A stretch of DNA of 64,000 bases from an uncultured Clostridium sp. (GTDB lineage Bacteria > Bacillota > Clostridia > Clostridiales > Clostridiaceae): the NCBI RefSeq assembly GCF_947039605.1, contig NZ_CAMQZG010000001.1:1-64000 (forward strand), given 5' to 3'. The notes below the pieces were generated by a model. That model worked only from the letters and a program-made list of their open reading frames with translations, was not told the DNA's origin and made no database searches. The stretch's first letter is position 1. Each line of letters opens with the position of its first letter. A program made the translations under genes and the position numbers. Shown here in pieces: positions 25,931 to 34,924 of this stretch.

Positions 25931-28765
25931 ATGAAAAATGAAAATGTTTTGCTTAGGAAAAACAAAAAAATACTACCTTTATTTTTAGCTGGTTCACTTG
26001 GGTTTAGTTTGATTTCTTGTGGTAGTGATGCTGTTGTAGATAGTTCAACGGAATACAGAGTTACTCAAGAAGGTACAGAAATTTTTATGACTAATAATAT
26101 TGTTTCACCTCACTGGTTCCCAGAAGAGTTATTAAAATGGACACCAGAAGCTGATAAAAATTTAAACTTTAATAAAAGTGTTGTTCCTTTAGCTGATAAG
26201 GTTGAAAAAGATAAACTTGAAGTTGTAAATGAAACTCAAAATAAAAATATGGATGTAGTCGCTATTTCAATCATGAACTCTAGTACTAGTGGTAACCCTT
26301 CTCGTGGTTCTACTAAATTCTCTTCAAACACATTCTCATATTGGCAATACATAGACAAGCTAGTATATTGGGGTGGTTCTTCAGGGGAAGGTCTTATAGT
26401 TCCTCCAACACCTGATGTTACTGATTCTGCCCACACAAATGGTGTACCAGTACTTGGTACTGTTTTCTTCCCAACTCTTGAGCACGGTGGAAAACTTGAG
26501 TGGCTTGATACATTCCTTACAAAGGATGCTAAAGGTGGCTTCCCTGTAGTTGATAAATTAATTCAAGTTGCAACTGAAATGGGCTTTGATGGTTGGTTTA
26601 TAAACCAAGAAACTCAAGGTACAGATGAAATGAAAGAAAATCCAACTGATGATGCTATTCTTACACCAGAGCACTCAAAACTTATGCAAGAACTTATAAA
26701 AGAATTTAAAACTAAAGCTGGTGATAAACTTGAAATTATGTGGTATGACTCAATGACTGAAGAAGGCGAAATGGATTGGCAAAATGCTCTTACACAAAAG
26801 AATGAGATGTTCTTAATAGATGGAGATAAAAATTCAGTTGCTGATAGTATGTTCCTTAACTTCTGGTGGACTGAAGAAAAATATGTTAAAGAAGAATTAA
26901 TTAAAAATTCAAATAAGAAAGCTAAAGAACTTGGGATTGACCCTTACTCATTATTTACAGGTATAGATACACAGGCTAATGGTACTACAACGCCAATAAG
27001 GTGGGACTTAATTGAAGAAAGTGCTAATAACACATATACTTCACTTGGACTATACTGCCCAAGCTGGACATTCTTCTCATCAGACTCACCAGATTCATTC
27101 CAAGATAAAGAAAGTAAGTACTGGGTAAATGAACTTGGTAATCCTGCTATGGCAACTACTTCTACAGGTACTCAGTGGAGAGGTATTTCAACTTATAAAA
27201 CAGAAAATACAGTTATAAATGCATTACCATTTAACACAAACTTTAATATTGGTAACGGATATAACTTCTTTATAGATGGAGAACTTGTATCAAAACTTGA
27301 TTGGAATAATAGAAGTATGGCTGATGTTATGCCAACTTATAGATGGATGGTAGAACATGAGGGGAATAATAAATTAACGACTTCTCTTGATTTTGCTAAT
27401 GCTTACTATGGTGGTAACTCAATTAAACTTTACGGAAATCTTGATGCTGCAAAATCTTCAACAATTAAATTATTTAGTAGTGAACTTAAACTTACTAAAG
27501 ATACTAAATTTGAAACTGCTGCTAGAGGAAATGATGGTACAATACTTGATTTAGTTCTTGAATTTGAAGATGGCTCAAAAGAAATTATCACAGCAGATAA
27601 TACTCTTACAGATGCTTGGCAAGTATTAAACTATGATGTTTCAAAATTTGCTGATAAAACAATGCAATCAGTATCATATAAAATGTCATCTGATAAATCT
27701 ATAAATGGAGCTAGTATAAATATTGGGTCTATTAATATCACAGATTCAAAAGTTGACGTAAAAACTGCTGATGTAACTAAAGTAACTGTTGAGGATACAA
27801 TGTTTGAAGAAGATGATACTCTTGCTGGCGTTAAACTTTCATGGGAATCAGCTAATATAGAGAATATTAGTCACTATGAAATTTATAGAGTTAACTCTGA
27901 TAAAACTAAATCATTACTTGGTGCTACTCCATCAAATGATTTCTTCATTAACTCACTTCAAAGAGATGAAGTTGATGATATAACAAACCTTGAAATAGTT
28001 GCTGTAAATACAAACCTTGAAAGAGGTGAATCTGCTAGCGCAAACTTTGAATGGCCAGATAATGATATGCCAAAAGCTAACTTTGCTGCTGGAACAACAT
28101 TAATTGCCCCAGGTGGAGAAGTTAAATTTGAAAACTTATCTTCAGTAGTTACAGAATCAATTGAATGGTATTTTGAAGGTGCTACAACTCCTACAAGTAC
28201 AGAGGATGCACCTACAGTAAAATATGATAAAGCTGGAATTTATGATGTTAAAATCATAGCTAAAAATGAATTTGGTGAAACAGAGCATATATTAAAAGAC
28301 TTCATCACAGTTTCAGATAAAGCTAAAGATGGACTTGTAAATCTTGGACTTAATCAAAAAGCTGAAGCTTCATCATTTGTAAATCCTGCTGAAGGACCTG
28401 AATTTGCCTTAGATGGTAAATCTGAAACTAAATGGTGTGCAACTGGCAAGGCACCTCATACCTTAACTGTAGATTTAGGTGAAGTTAGTACTGTAAGTGG
28501 AATTACAATGCTACATGCACAAGCTGGTGGAGAAAATGAAGGAATGAACACAGAAGATTTCTCATTTGAGTATAGTCTTGATGGTAAAATATTTGAACCA
28601 ATTCTAGTAATTGAAGAAAATGAACTCGGAACATCAAACCATACATTCAAAGCTACAGAAGCTAAATTTATAAGAATTAATATAAATAAGCCCTCTCAAG
28701 GTTCAGACTCTGCTGCAAGAATATATGATGTGCAGATTCAAGGAATCAAAGGAAGTTTAAAATAA
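25931..28765 (+). CDS. Surface lipoprotein GH85 endo-beta-N-acetylglucosaminidase
   Basis: A 944-residue enzyme that should cleave the chitobiose core of N-linked glycans. It has a lipoprotein signal (ILPLFLAGSLGFSLISC, Cys34 region), then a GH85 catalytic barrel starting near residue 60. The active-site pair is visible as Asn225 and Glu227 in FINQETQG, preceded by GFDGW, as in Endo-D/Endo-M type enzymes. After the barrel come beta-rich modules (about 490-720), a PKD-like domain (about 725-795, WYFEG...YDKAGIYDVKIIAKN) and a C-terminal F5/8-type carbohydrate-binding module (about 800-944, ALDGKSETKW, TVDLGEV). No LPXTG motif is present, so anchoring is by lipid. AAGGAGAG precedes the ATG. It is monocistronic, and suggests use of host glycoproteins. 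Confidence 0.94.
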   Translation: MKNENVLLRKNKKILPLFLAGSLGFSLISCGSDAVVDSSTEYRVTQEGTEIFMTNNIVSPHWFPEELLKWTPEADKNLNFNKSVVPLADKVEKDKLEVVNETQNKNMDVVAISIMNSSTSGNPSRGSTKFSSNTFSYWQYIDKLVYWGGSSGEGLIVPPTPDVTDSAHTNGVPVLGTVFFPTLEHGGKLEWLDTFLTKDAKGGFPVVDKLIQVATEMGFDGWFINQETQGTDEMKENPTDDAILTPEHSKLMQELIKEFKTKAGDKLEIMWYDSMTEEGEMDWQNALTQKNEMFLIDGDKNSVADSMFLNFWWTEEKYVKEELIKNSNKKAKELGIDPYSLFTGIDTQANGTTTPIRWDLIEESANNTYTSLGLYCPSWTFFSSDSPDSFQDKESKYWVNELGNPAMATTSTGTQWRGISTYKTENTVINALPFNTNFNIGNGYNFFIDGELVSKLDWNNRSMADVMPTYRWMVEHEGNNKLTTSLDFANAYYGGNSIKLYGNLDAAKSSTIKLFSSELKLTKDTKFETAARGNDGTILDLVLEFEDGSKEIITADNTLTDAWQVLNYDVSKFADKTMQSVSYKMSSDKSINGASINIGSINITDSKVDVKTADVTKVTVEDTMFEEDDTLAGVKLSWESANIENISHYEIYRVNSDKTKSLLGATPSNDFFINSLQRDEVDDITNLEIVAVNTNLERGESASANFEWPDNDMPKANFAAGTTLIAPGGEVKFENLSSVVTESIEWYFEGATTPTSTEDAPTVKYDKAGIYDVKIIAKNEFGETEHILKDFITVSDKAKDGLVNLGLNQKAEASSFVNPAEGPEFALDGKSETKWCATGKAPHTLTVDLGEVSTVSGITMLHAQAGGENEGMNTEDFSFEYSLDGKIFEPILVIEENELGTSNHTFKATEAKFIRININKPSQGSDSAARIYDVQIQGIKGSLK

Positions 28766-28773
28766 TATAAAAT

Positions 28774-28806
28774 AAATGGAAGTATCAATTTGATACTTCC
28801 ATTTTC
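28774..28806. terminator. Bidirectional terminator after the GH85 gene
   Basis: AAATGGAAGTATCA pairs with TGATACTTCCATTT and is followed by TTTTC; A-rich DNA lies on the other side, serving the convergent 28807 gene as well. Confidence 0.88.
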
Positions 28807-29217
28807 TTATTTAAATACTTTATAAAGTCCAGCTAATGTATAAAATACATCTTTTGCACAAAGTTTTTCTATCTCTTCCATAAGCATATGTCCATATCCA
28901 ATTAATGCATCATAGTCTTCTGCTTCTAAAATATCAAAATTAAATTTTTCTTTGAATTTATCTGTTAAAGCTTGCGCTAAATAATCAGAATAAATTCTTG
29001 TAGCATCACCATTATAACCATACATAACTTCTGCTGTTCTTCCAAGTTCTTTTATACTAAATCCAAGTAAAGTATATGTACCTGTTATAGGGTCCGCCTC
29101 TTCTAAAACTTCATTTTGTTTTGTTTTAAAGTTGATAGCTGCTTTAAGTCTTCTTCTCACATCACCTTTATCACATTCAATTATGTTCTCTTTAATCCAT
29201 TTACTTTCTTCTCTCAT
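28807..29217 (-). CDS. Unknown soluble protein
   Basis: A 136-residue, mostly helical, soluble protein with motifs CDKGDVRRRLKAAINFKTKQ, DPITGTYTLLGFSIKELGRTAEVMYG and DFDILEAEDYDALIGYG (shown in part). No family is recognised and no catalytic signature is evident. AAGGAG precedes the ATG. It is separated by 116 bases from the reductase gene upstream on the same strand, so it may be a separate unit. I assign no function. Confidence 0.72.
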   Translation of the reverse strand: MREESKWIKENIIECDKGDVRRRLKAAINFKTKQNEVLEEADPITGTYTLLGFSIKELGRTAEVMYGYNGDATRIYSDYLAQALTDKFKEKFNFDILEAEDYDALIGYGHMLMEEIEKLCAKDVFYTLAGLYKVFK

Positions 29218-29333
29218 TGCGATTTCTCCTTAGTTTGCTTTTTAAGTAAAGGTTTAACCCTACTTATACATTTTAATATTATATAACAAACTATAGCATT
29301 TTAAAAACATTTTATCTAAATTTCAGCCTATCT

Positions 29334-30071
29334 TTATAGCATCCCACCATCAACAGTTAAAATTTGTCCTGTCATATATGTTGCTTTATCTGAACAAAGA
29401 AAAGCTACAACATCTGCAATTTCACTAACTTTTCCAAATCTATTCATAGCAATCTCTTCTTCTAGTGCGCTTCTATCCTCTGCACTCATCCAAGAATTCA
29501 TCTGTGTTTCTATAACTCCTGGGGCAACTGCATTAACTCTAACACCTGACATTGCCATCTCTTTTGCAAGTGACTTTGTAAATAAGTTAATAGCTCCCTT
29601 AGTTGTAGAATATAAAACTTCACAAGATGCACCAACATTCCCCCATATAGAAGAAATATTAACTATAGAACCTTTTGTAGTTAAAAGAGATTCCATTGCA
29701 AATCTTGAACAATTTAAAACTCCCTTTAAATTTGTATCAAGCATTCTATCCATTGAATCATCATCTATATCCATAAATAATCCAACCTCTGAAATAGCTG
29801 CATTATTAATTAAAAAATCTATCTTTCCAAATTTGGACAGTGCTGTATCTATAACTTCTCTACATCCACTAGTAGTTGCAATTGATGCTTTAACCACCAC
29901 ACAACTGCCTCCAAGTGCTTTAATCTCCTCTAAAGTATCACTAGCAGCATTATCATTTCCAGCATAATTCAAAACTAAAGTTGCTCCATTTCTAGCAAAC
30001 TCCATTGCAATTGCCTTTCCGATTCCTCTAGTCCCACCAGTTATCACTGCAACCTTACCATTAAAATTCAT
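29334..30071 (-). CDS. Short-chain dehydrogenase/reductase, FabG/YmfI-like
   Basis: A 245-residue classical SDR. Seen: the NADP-binding TGGTRGIGKA, NNAA, the catalytic serine in NISSIWG, Tyr-Lys in YSTTKGA and VNAVAPGVIETQM. The SSIWGNVGASCEVLYS string is, from memory, close to the YmfI-type reductases that act on the 5-aminopentanonylated lysine of elongation factor P, rather than to fatty-acid FabG, and there are no other fatty-acid genes nearby. That assignment is tentative. The ATG has GGAG in front and begins 14 bases after the dipeptidase stop, so the two are cotranscribed. Confidence 0.88.
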   Translation of the reverse strand: MNFNGKVAVITGGTRGIGKAIAMEFARNGATLVLNYAGNDNAASDTLEEIKALGGSCVVVKASIATTSGCREVIDTALSKFGKIDFLINNAAISEVGLFMDIDDDSMDRMLDTNLKGVLNCSRFAMESLLTTKGSIVNISSIWGNVGASCEVLYSTTKGAINLFTKSLAKEMAMSGVRVNAVAPGVIETQMNSWMSAEDRSALEEEIAMNRFGKVSEIADVVAFLCSDKATYMTGQILTVDGGML

Positions 30072-30085
30072 AACTTATCTCCAAT

Positions 30086-31039
30086 CTATATTAAAACTTC
30101 TTTTATAACTCTTTTAGCATTTCCACTAAATATTTTCTCTATTTCACTCATTGTAAAACCTTCTTTTGAAAGTCTATCTGCAAGTTTCATCATCTGAGTA
30201 GCATTTTCTATCTCTACCTTATTTTCTATACCATCAAAATCACTACCAAGACCTATAATATCAATTCCACCAATATTTTTAATATGCTTAATATGTCCTA
30301 CCATATCATCAATAGTTGCTATCTCATCATCGCTAACATCATCCCTATTAATTAAAAATGCACTACAAAAATTAATCCCTGTGATTCCACCATTACTAGC
30401 AAGTTTTTTAATCATATCATCAGTCATATTTCTTGGGTGTGGACTTCTTTCTCTTGCATTTGAATGTGATGCAATTATAGGTTTCTTAGAATACTTGATA
30501 CAATCATAGAACCCTGCATCAGATAAGTGAGAAACATCAACAAGCATACCAAGTTTATTCATTTCTTCAACTACTTCTATTCCTCTTTCCTTTAACCCCA
30601 TATCTTTAAACTTAAAACCAGCATTAGGATACCCTAAAGCATTCTCAAAATTCCAAGTAAGAGTTATAAGTGATATACCCTCTTTTTTAAACTCTCTAAG
30701 TTTTTCTATATCACCCTTTATAGCATCTCCCTCTTCTATTGTTAGAAAGGCTCCAAGTTTACCTTCTCTCTCTGCTCTTTCTAAATCTCCATAATTTCTA
30801 CAAAGACTTATATAGTCTTTATTAAGCTCTAATTCTTCCTTGAACTTTTTAAGCATTCTTTTGCAATAGTCATATGAATCCTCTACCTCATCTTTCGCTA
30901 TGAACATTGCAAAAAATTGTGCAAGTGCCTTTCCTTCTTGTAACTTCTCTATATCAATACAAATATCATTCTTATAAAGCTTTTTATCACTTTCAAATAT
31001 ATGCATAGCTGTATCACAATGTAAATCTATAAACTTCAT
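30086..31039 (-). CDS. M19-family membrane dipeptidase-type hydrolase
   Basis: A 317-residue zinc dipeptidase of the renal dipeptidase (M19) family. Metal ligands and context are clear: DLHCDTAMH near the N-terminus, the bridging glutamate in LTIEEGDAI, VDVSHLSD, the histidines of IIASHSNARE and RSPHPRN, and GLGSDFDGIE at the C-terminal side. No signal peptide is seen, so it probably acts in the cytoplasm on dipeptides, including D-amino acid dipeptides. GGAGG precedes the ATG. It starts the dipeptidase-SDR operon. Confidence 0.94.
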   Translation of the reverse strand: MKFIDLHCDTAMHIFESDKKLYKNDICIDIEKLQEGKALAQFFAMFIAKDEVEDSYDYCKRMLKKFKEELELNKDYISLCRNYGDLERAEREGKLGAFLTIEEGDAIKGDIEKLREFKKEGISLITLTWNFENALGYPNAGFKFKDMGLKERGIEVVEEMNKLGMLVDVSHLSDAGFYDCIKYSKKPIIASHSNARERSPHPRNMTDDMIKKLASNGGITGINFCSAFLINRDDVSDDEIATIDDMVGHIKHIKNIGGIDIIGLGSDFDGIENKVEIENATQMMKLADRLSKEGFTMSEIEKIFSGNAKRVIKEVLI

Positions 31040-31085
31040 TTTCTTACCTCCAAATTATATTTACTTCATTATACTATTTTCACCT

Positions 31086-31117
31086 AAAAAAACCCACAAT
31101 ATTTCTAAGGTGGGTTT
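31086..31117 (-). terminator. Terminator of the small membrane-protein gene
   Basis: AAACCCAC (31090-31097) and GTGGGTTT (31110-31117) pair; six to seven T residues follow in minus-strand RNA. Confidence 0.8.
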
Positions 31118-31120
31118 ATA

Positions 31121-31342
31121 CTAGAATACTTCTATCCATTTAGTTCTTTTTTTCCTTGGTTTCTCTATAAGCTTATTATGTCTAACTGAAAACCCTACAA
31201 GGCACATTCCTAAAAGTAACAACATATTTGTGCTTGAATTTATAAACTTATTTGTAGAAAGTACTGTTAGCCTTGATGAAATAAGTACCATTATACTCAT
31301 AATTGTGTACCTAGCATTCATCATTCTTTTTATTAAAAACAT
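31121..31342 (-). CDS. Small two-helix membrane protein, unknown
   Basis: A 73-residue protein with two hydrophobic segments (about 10-30, YTIMSIMVLISS; and about 38-52, MLLLLGMCLVGF) and a basic C-terminal tail KPRKKRTKW. No family is recognised. The start is the ATG preceded by GAGGTG; a GTG four codons upstream overlaps that site. It has its own terminator and is likely monocistronic. I assign no function. Confidence 0.6.
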   Translation of the reverse strand: MFLIKRMMNARYTIMSIMVLISSRLTVLSTNKFINSSTNMLLLLGMCLVGFSVRHNKLIEKPRKKRTKWIEVF

Positions 31343-31441
31343 ATGACACCTCACATTTTATTATGTTCTATATATTCTATGAAACATAATAAAAAATGTT
31401 CAAAAAAAGACACATCTATATGCGACATGCCTTTGTAAAAA

Positions 31442-31927
31442 TCATTTAATTATATCTGCAAATTCAACATCTATAACTTTCTCAAAATCTATTGGCGCAA
31501 TATCCATTTGAAGACCTATTTTCCCACCAGATACAATCATCATAGAAAGTTCTTTTGCACTCTCATGTATTCTAGTCTTATAATTTTTCTTCATTCCAAT
31601 AGGTGAACAGCCACCTCTTATATATCCAGTTATTTTATTTATATCTTTAACATGAATCATCTCTATATTTTTCTCACTAACTGACTTTGCAGCTTTTTTC
31701 ATATCAAGTTCCTCTGCTACTGGTATAACAAAAACATAATAATTTTTGCTATGTCCAACAGTAACTAAAGTTTTAAAAACTTCCTCTGGATTTTTTCCAA
31801 CTTTGTGTGCAACTGCAAGTCCATCTATATGTCCATCACTTGAATCATACTCTCTCATCGCATAAGACACATTACCTCTATCTAATATCCTCATAGCATT
31901 TGTTTTGCTTATCTTATCTTTAGCCAT
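31442..31927 (-). CDS. ybaK: YbaK/EbsC-type aminoacyl-tRNA deacylase
   Basis: A 161-residue trans-acting editing enzyme that hydrolyses mischarged Cys-tRNA-Pro (and in some species Cys-tRNA-Cys). Seen: NAMRILDRGNVSY at the N-terminus, VFKTLVTVGHS with the catalytic-lysine region, KKAAKSVSEKN, and the conserved GYIRGGCSPIGMKK loop of the YbaK/ProX family. Length is typical. AGGAG precedes the ATG. It stands alone between two intergenic regions. Confidence 0.93.
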   Translation of the reverse strand: MAKDKISKTNAMRILDRGNVSYAMREYDSSDGHIDGLAVAHKVGKNPEEVFKTLVTVGHSKNYYVFVIPVAEELDMKKAAKSVSEKNIEMIHVKDINKITGYIRGGCSPIGMKKNYKTRIHESAKELSMMIVSGGKIGLQMDIAPIDFEKVIDVEFADIIK

Positions 31928-32274
31928 ATATTTTTCAGCTCCTAAACTTTTATTTTTAGTAGGATAAAATCATTAATATTAGTTAATCCCACCTACTTGT
32001 TTTTATAATTATACATATTTAATTATAAAAAATCTTTTTACTTTTCATCTCAATTATATTTTATACTTATTTTCTATTTTTTTTGGCTATCAAACTGATA
32101 ATTATATTAGTTAATATTACCATTTTTATATTTTCTTTTAATAAAAAATATCCTTTTCACATATTTTTTTCTCCCTTCATTTTTTTAATCATTTTGAAAC
32201 TAATTCGCAATTTTAGACCTGTATAATTTTGGACAATGTCCTTATTGGCAAATAAATTATGTTAGGAGCAACTA
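31928..32274. promoter_or_regulatory. Intergenic region with divergent promoters for ybaK and the ABC transporter
   Basis: A 347-base, very AT-rich gap without coding potential that I can see. On the plus strand TATAAT (32222-32227) lies 48 bases before the ABC start, and a perfect 11-base palindrome GGACAATGTCC (32230-32240) lies just downstream of it, where a repressor could block transcription. No clear -35 at optimal spacing is seen; a TTGAAA is 22 bases upstream. Nothing else stands out. Confidence 0.45.
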
Positions 32275-33198
32275 ATGAAACCAATACTTGAACTTAAAAA
32301 CGTAAGCAAATCTATTGGAAAGAAAAAAATAATTGATAATCTTAGTTTCACTATTAATTCTGGTGAAATTTTTGGATTCCTTGGCCCAAATGGGGCTGGT
32401 AAAACTACAACAATAAAAATGATAACAGGACTTATTAGCATAGGTGAAGGTGAAATCATCATTGATGGTTATAATGTAAAAACAGATTTTGAAAAAGCAC
32501 TGTCAAATGTCGGTGGTATAGTAGAAAACCCTGAAATGTATGGTTATATGAGTGGTACAAAAAACCTTAAATATTATGCTAAAATGCATGATGGCATAAC
32601 ACAAGAAAGAATTAATGAAGTTGTAAAACTTGTAAAGCTTGATAATAGAATTAACGAGAAAGTAAAAAGATATTCTCTAGGTATGCGACAAAGACTTGGA
32701 GTTGCACAAGCAATTCTTCATAACCCTAAACTTATTATACTTGATGAACCAACTAATGGACTTGATCCTATGGGTATCAAAGAGCTTAGAGAAACTCTTA
32801 GAAACTTAACAGAACAAGGTTCCTCTGTAATCGTATCAAGTCACTTACTTTCAGAAATGGAGCTTATGTGTGATAGATTCTGTATCATTGATGGTGGAAA
32901 ACTTAAAGATATCAAATCAATGAGTGATATTAATACACACTCTAAAACTGAGGAATCGCTTTATGTAATTGATACTGACGATATAAACAAAACATTAAAT
33001 CTTATAAATCTAAACTTTAGTGATGTAAAAGCTACTATAACTGATGAAAAAATAAAATTAAATGCTAGTAAAGAAACTATCGCAAAAATATGTAAACTTT
33101 TAGTTCAAAATGATTTATCTATTTTTGAAATTTCAACTTCTATAAAAACACTTGAAGATGAATTTATAGAATTAACTGGCTCTAAACAAATAAGGTAG
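32275..33198 (+). CDS. ABC transporter ATP-binding protein
   Basis: A 307-residue ATPase of the bacitracin/lantibiotic-type ABC-2 exporters. Seen: Walker A GPNGAGKTT (about 39-47), the Q-loop region GGIVENPEMYGYM, signature YSLGMRQRLG, Walker B LIILDEPTNGLDP and the switch histidine in VSSHL. A C-terminal extension of about 90 residues is typical of BcrA-like proteins. GGAG precedes the ATG, and the permease gene starts 11 bases after its stop. The substrate is unknown; drug or peptide export is a guess from the family. Confidence 0.93.
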   Translation: MKPILELKNVSKSIGKKKIIDNLSFTINSGEIFGFLGPNGAGKTTTIKMITGLISIGEGEIIIDGYNVKTDFEKALSNVGGIVENPEMYGYMSGTKNLKYYAKMHDGITQERINEVVKLVKLDNRINEKVKRYSLGMRQRLGVAQAILHNPKLIILDEPTNGLDPMGIKELRETLRNLTEQGSSVIVSSHLLSEMELMCDRFCIIDGGKLKDIKSMSDINTHSKTEESLYVIDTDDINKTLNLINLNFSDVKATITDEKIKLNASKETIAKICKLLVQNDLSIFEISTSIKTLEDEFIELTGSKQIR

Positions 33199-33209
33199 GT
33201 GATATTTTT

Positions 33210-34865
33210 ATGATTAAAAAAATGTATAACTTAACAACAAACGAACTTACTAAATTTTTAGTAAAACCAAGCATATTGATAATAATAGCCTTAATATTTA
33301 TATCATCAATACTTGTACCTCTTATCCCTAAAGCAATTATGAGCCATGAAGCTGGATTTACTACTGATATGTATCACTTCCAACTTGGTGCTATAAATGG
33401 AGAGGTTAAAGGATTAAATACAAAAAAAGTTAATGATAAAAATAAAGAGACATTTTTAAAGTCTCAAAAAGCACAGGTACAACTTTTAATTGATTCAAAA
33501 GTTGAAGCAACTGGTTGGAGATATAATGTAGCAAATGAGTATCTTATGACTTTAACACAAATTGATACTATACATCTATTAAAAGAAAATATAACACCAG
33601 CTACTATCCTTGCTAGTCTTCCACCACAAGTTTCTCCGCAAACTATAAAAGAAACTCTAGCAATTCCAAGTAGTGAATATGCATCTGCACTAAAAAAACT
33701 TGATGCAAAAAAAACTAAACTTTATAATGATGTTAAAAATAATAATTATATTGGGTATTTCACAAAAGAAATTACTAGTAATAAAGCTCAAGTTAAAAAT
33801 CTTGAAAAAGAACTTACAGCTTTAAATGCAAAACTAAAAAAAGAACCTACAAGCATGGACTTAAAAACTCAAATCACAAAACTTAATGATACTATCAACA
33901 CTTTAAATAGCATCATTAAAATAGACCAATATAGAGTTGACCATAAAATACCTTTCAGCAAGAAAAATTGGAAAAGTGCTACACTAACAAACCTTGAGCA
34001 ACTTGCAGGTTCTAGTCAAACTCAAATGGCAACAAAAACTCAGTTCCTATCTAGTCCTCATAAAAGTGTAACTTACGAACAATATGTTGCTAAATTTAAA
34101 CAGGACCAGATGATAACTAATAATAAAATCAAAGCAAATTGGTATAGCCTTGAACATAATATTCCTCAAACACAATTCCAAAATGCTAGTTCTAGGGATG
34201 TTACAAATTCATTCGTTGCACTATATTCAATGATTGCTATAGTATTTACTCTTATACTTGCTAGTGGACTTATTTCAGCAGAATTCTCAAAAGGAACTAT
34301 AAAATTGCTACTTATAAGACCAGTTTCAAGATTTAAAATTCTCCTATCAAAGCTTATTGCAGTTTATATTATTGGGTACTTTGTTCTATTTGGTTCAATG
34401 ATACTTTTAACAATATCAAGTGGAATACTCTTTGGATTTTCTGATTACTTAACTCCGATTTTAAAAATTTCATCAGGAGTTATTGTAACTCATGCTTATA
34501 TTGGAAGCCTTATACTTGCAATACTATATCTTAGCCTTAGTGTGCTTCTTTTTACTACATTAGCATTTACGCTTTCAATAGTAACAAAAAGTACAGCAGC
34601 TTCATTAGCCTCAAGTCTAATAATATTTATAGGTGCACCAATAATTACAATTATATTATTTACTAAAGACTTTATATGGTTTGACATAACACCACTACCT
34701 TACTTAAACCTCCCTTTTGTTGGAGTAATAAAAGTATTTTCATCAATGTTTAATAGCAAGGCTATACTTAGCCATTCACTTGGTGGAATTGAAGTAGCAA
34801 TTCTTACAATAATTCTTGCAATCATAGGATTTGTTGTATTTATAAAATCAGATGTAAATAGCTAA
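33210..34865 (+). CDS. ABC-2-type transporter permease
   Basis: A 551-residue permease partner of the preceding ATPase. Helix 1 (about 18-40) is followed by an unusually long extracytoplasmic region of about 300 residues containing a predicted coiled coil (KNLEKELTALNAKLKK, QITKLNDTINTLN). The remaining five helices cluster at 345-545, with the ABC-2 amphipathic coupling segment SAEFSKGTIKLLLIRPVSR. AGGTGA precedes the ATG. The pair is a complete exporter transcription unit ending at a strong terminator. The substrate is not predictable. Confidence 0.9.
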   Translation: MIKKMYNLTTNELTKFLVKPSILIIIALIFISSILVPLIPKAIMSHEAGFTTDMYHFQLGAINGEVKGLNTKKVNDKNKETFLKSQKAQVQLLIDSKVEATGWRYNVANEYLMTLTQIDTIHLLKENITPATILASLPPQVSPQTIKETLAIPSSEYASALKKLDAKKTKLYNDVKNNNYIGYFTKEITSNKAQVKNLEKELTALNAKLKKEPTSMDLKTQITKLNDTINTLNSIIKIDQYRVDHKIPFSKKNWKSATLTNLEQLAGSSQTQMATKTQFLSSPHKSVTYEQYVAKFKQDQMITNNKIKANWYSLEHNIPQTQFQNASSRDVTNSFVALYSMIAIVFTLILASGLISAEFSKGTIKLLLIRPVSRFKILLSKLIAVYIIGYFVLFGSMILLTISSGILFGFSDYLTPILKISSGVIVTHAYIGSLILAILYLSLSVLLFTTLAFTLSIVTKSTAASLASSLIIFIGAPIITIILFTKDFIWFDITPLPYLNLPFVGVIKVFSSMFNSKAILSHSLGGIEVAILTIILAIIGFVVFIKSDVNS

Positions 34866-34875
34866 ACTTAAACTC

Positions 34876-34916
34876 AAAGGAGTATCAAAGCCACTATGCT
34901 TTGATACTCCTTTTTT
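34876..34916. terminator. Bidirectional terminator after the ABC exporter
   Basis: AAAGGAGTATCAAAGC (34876-34891) pairs with GCTTTGATACTCCTTT (34898-34913) and is followed by T-rich DNA; it also serves the convergent PH-domain operon. Confidence 0.92.
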
Positions 34917-34924
34917 ATCTATGT

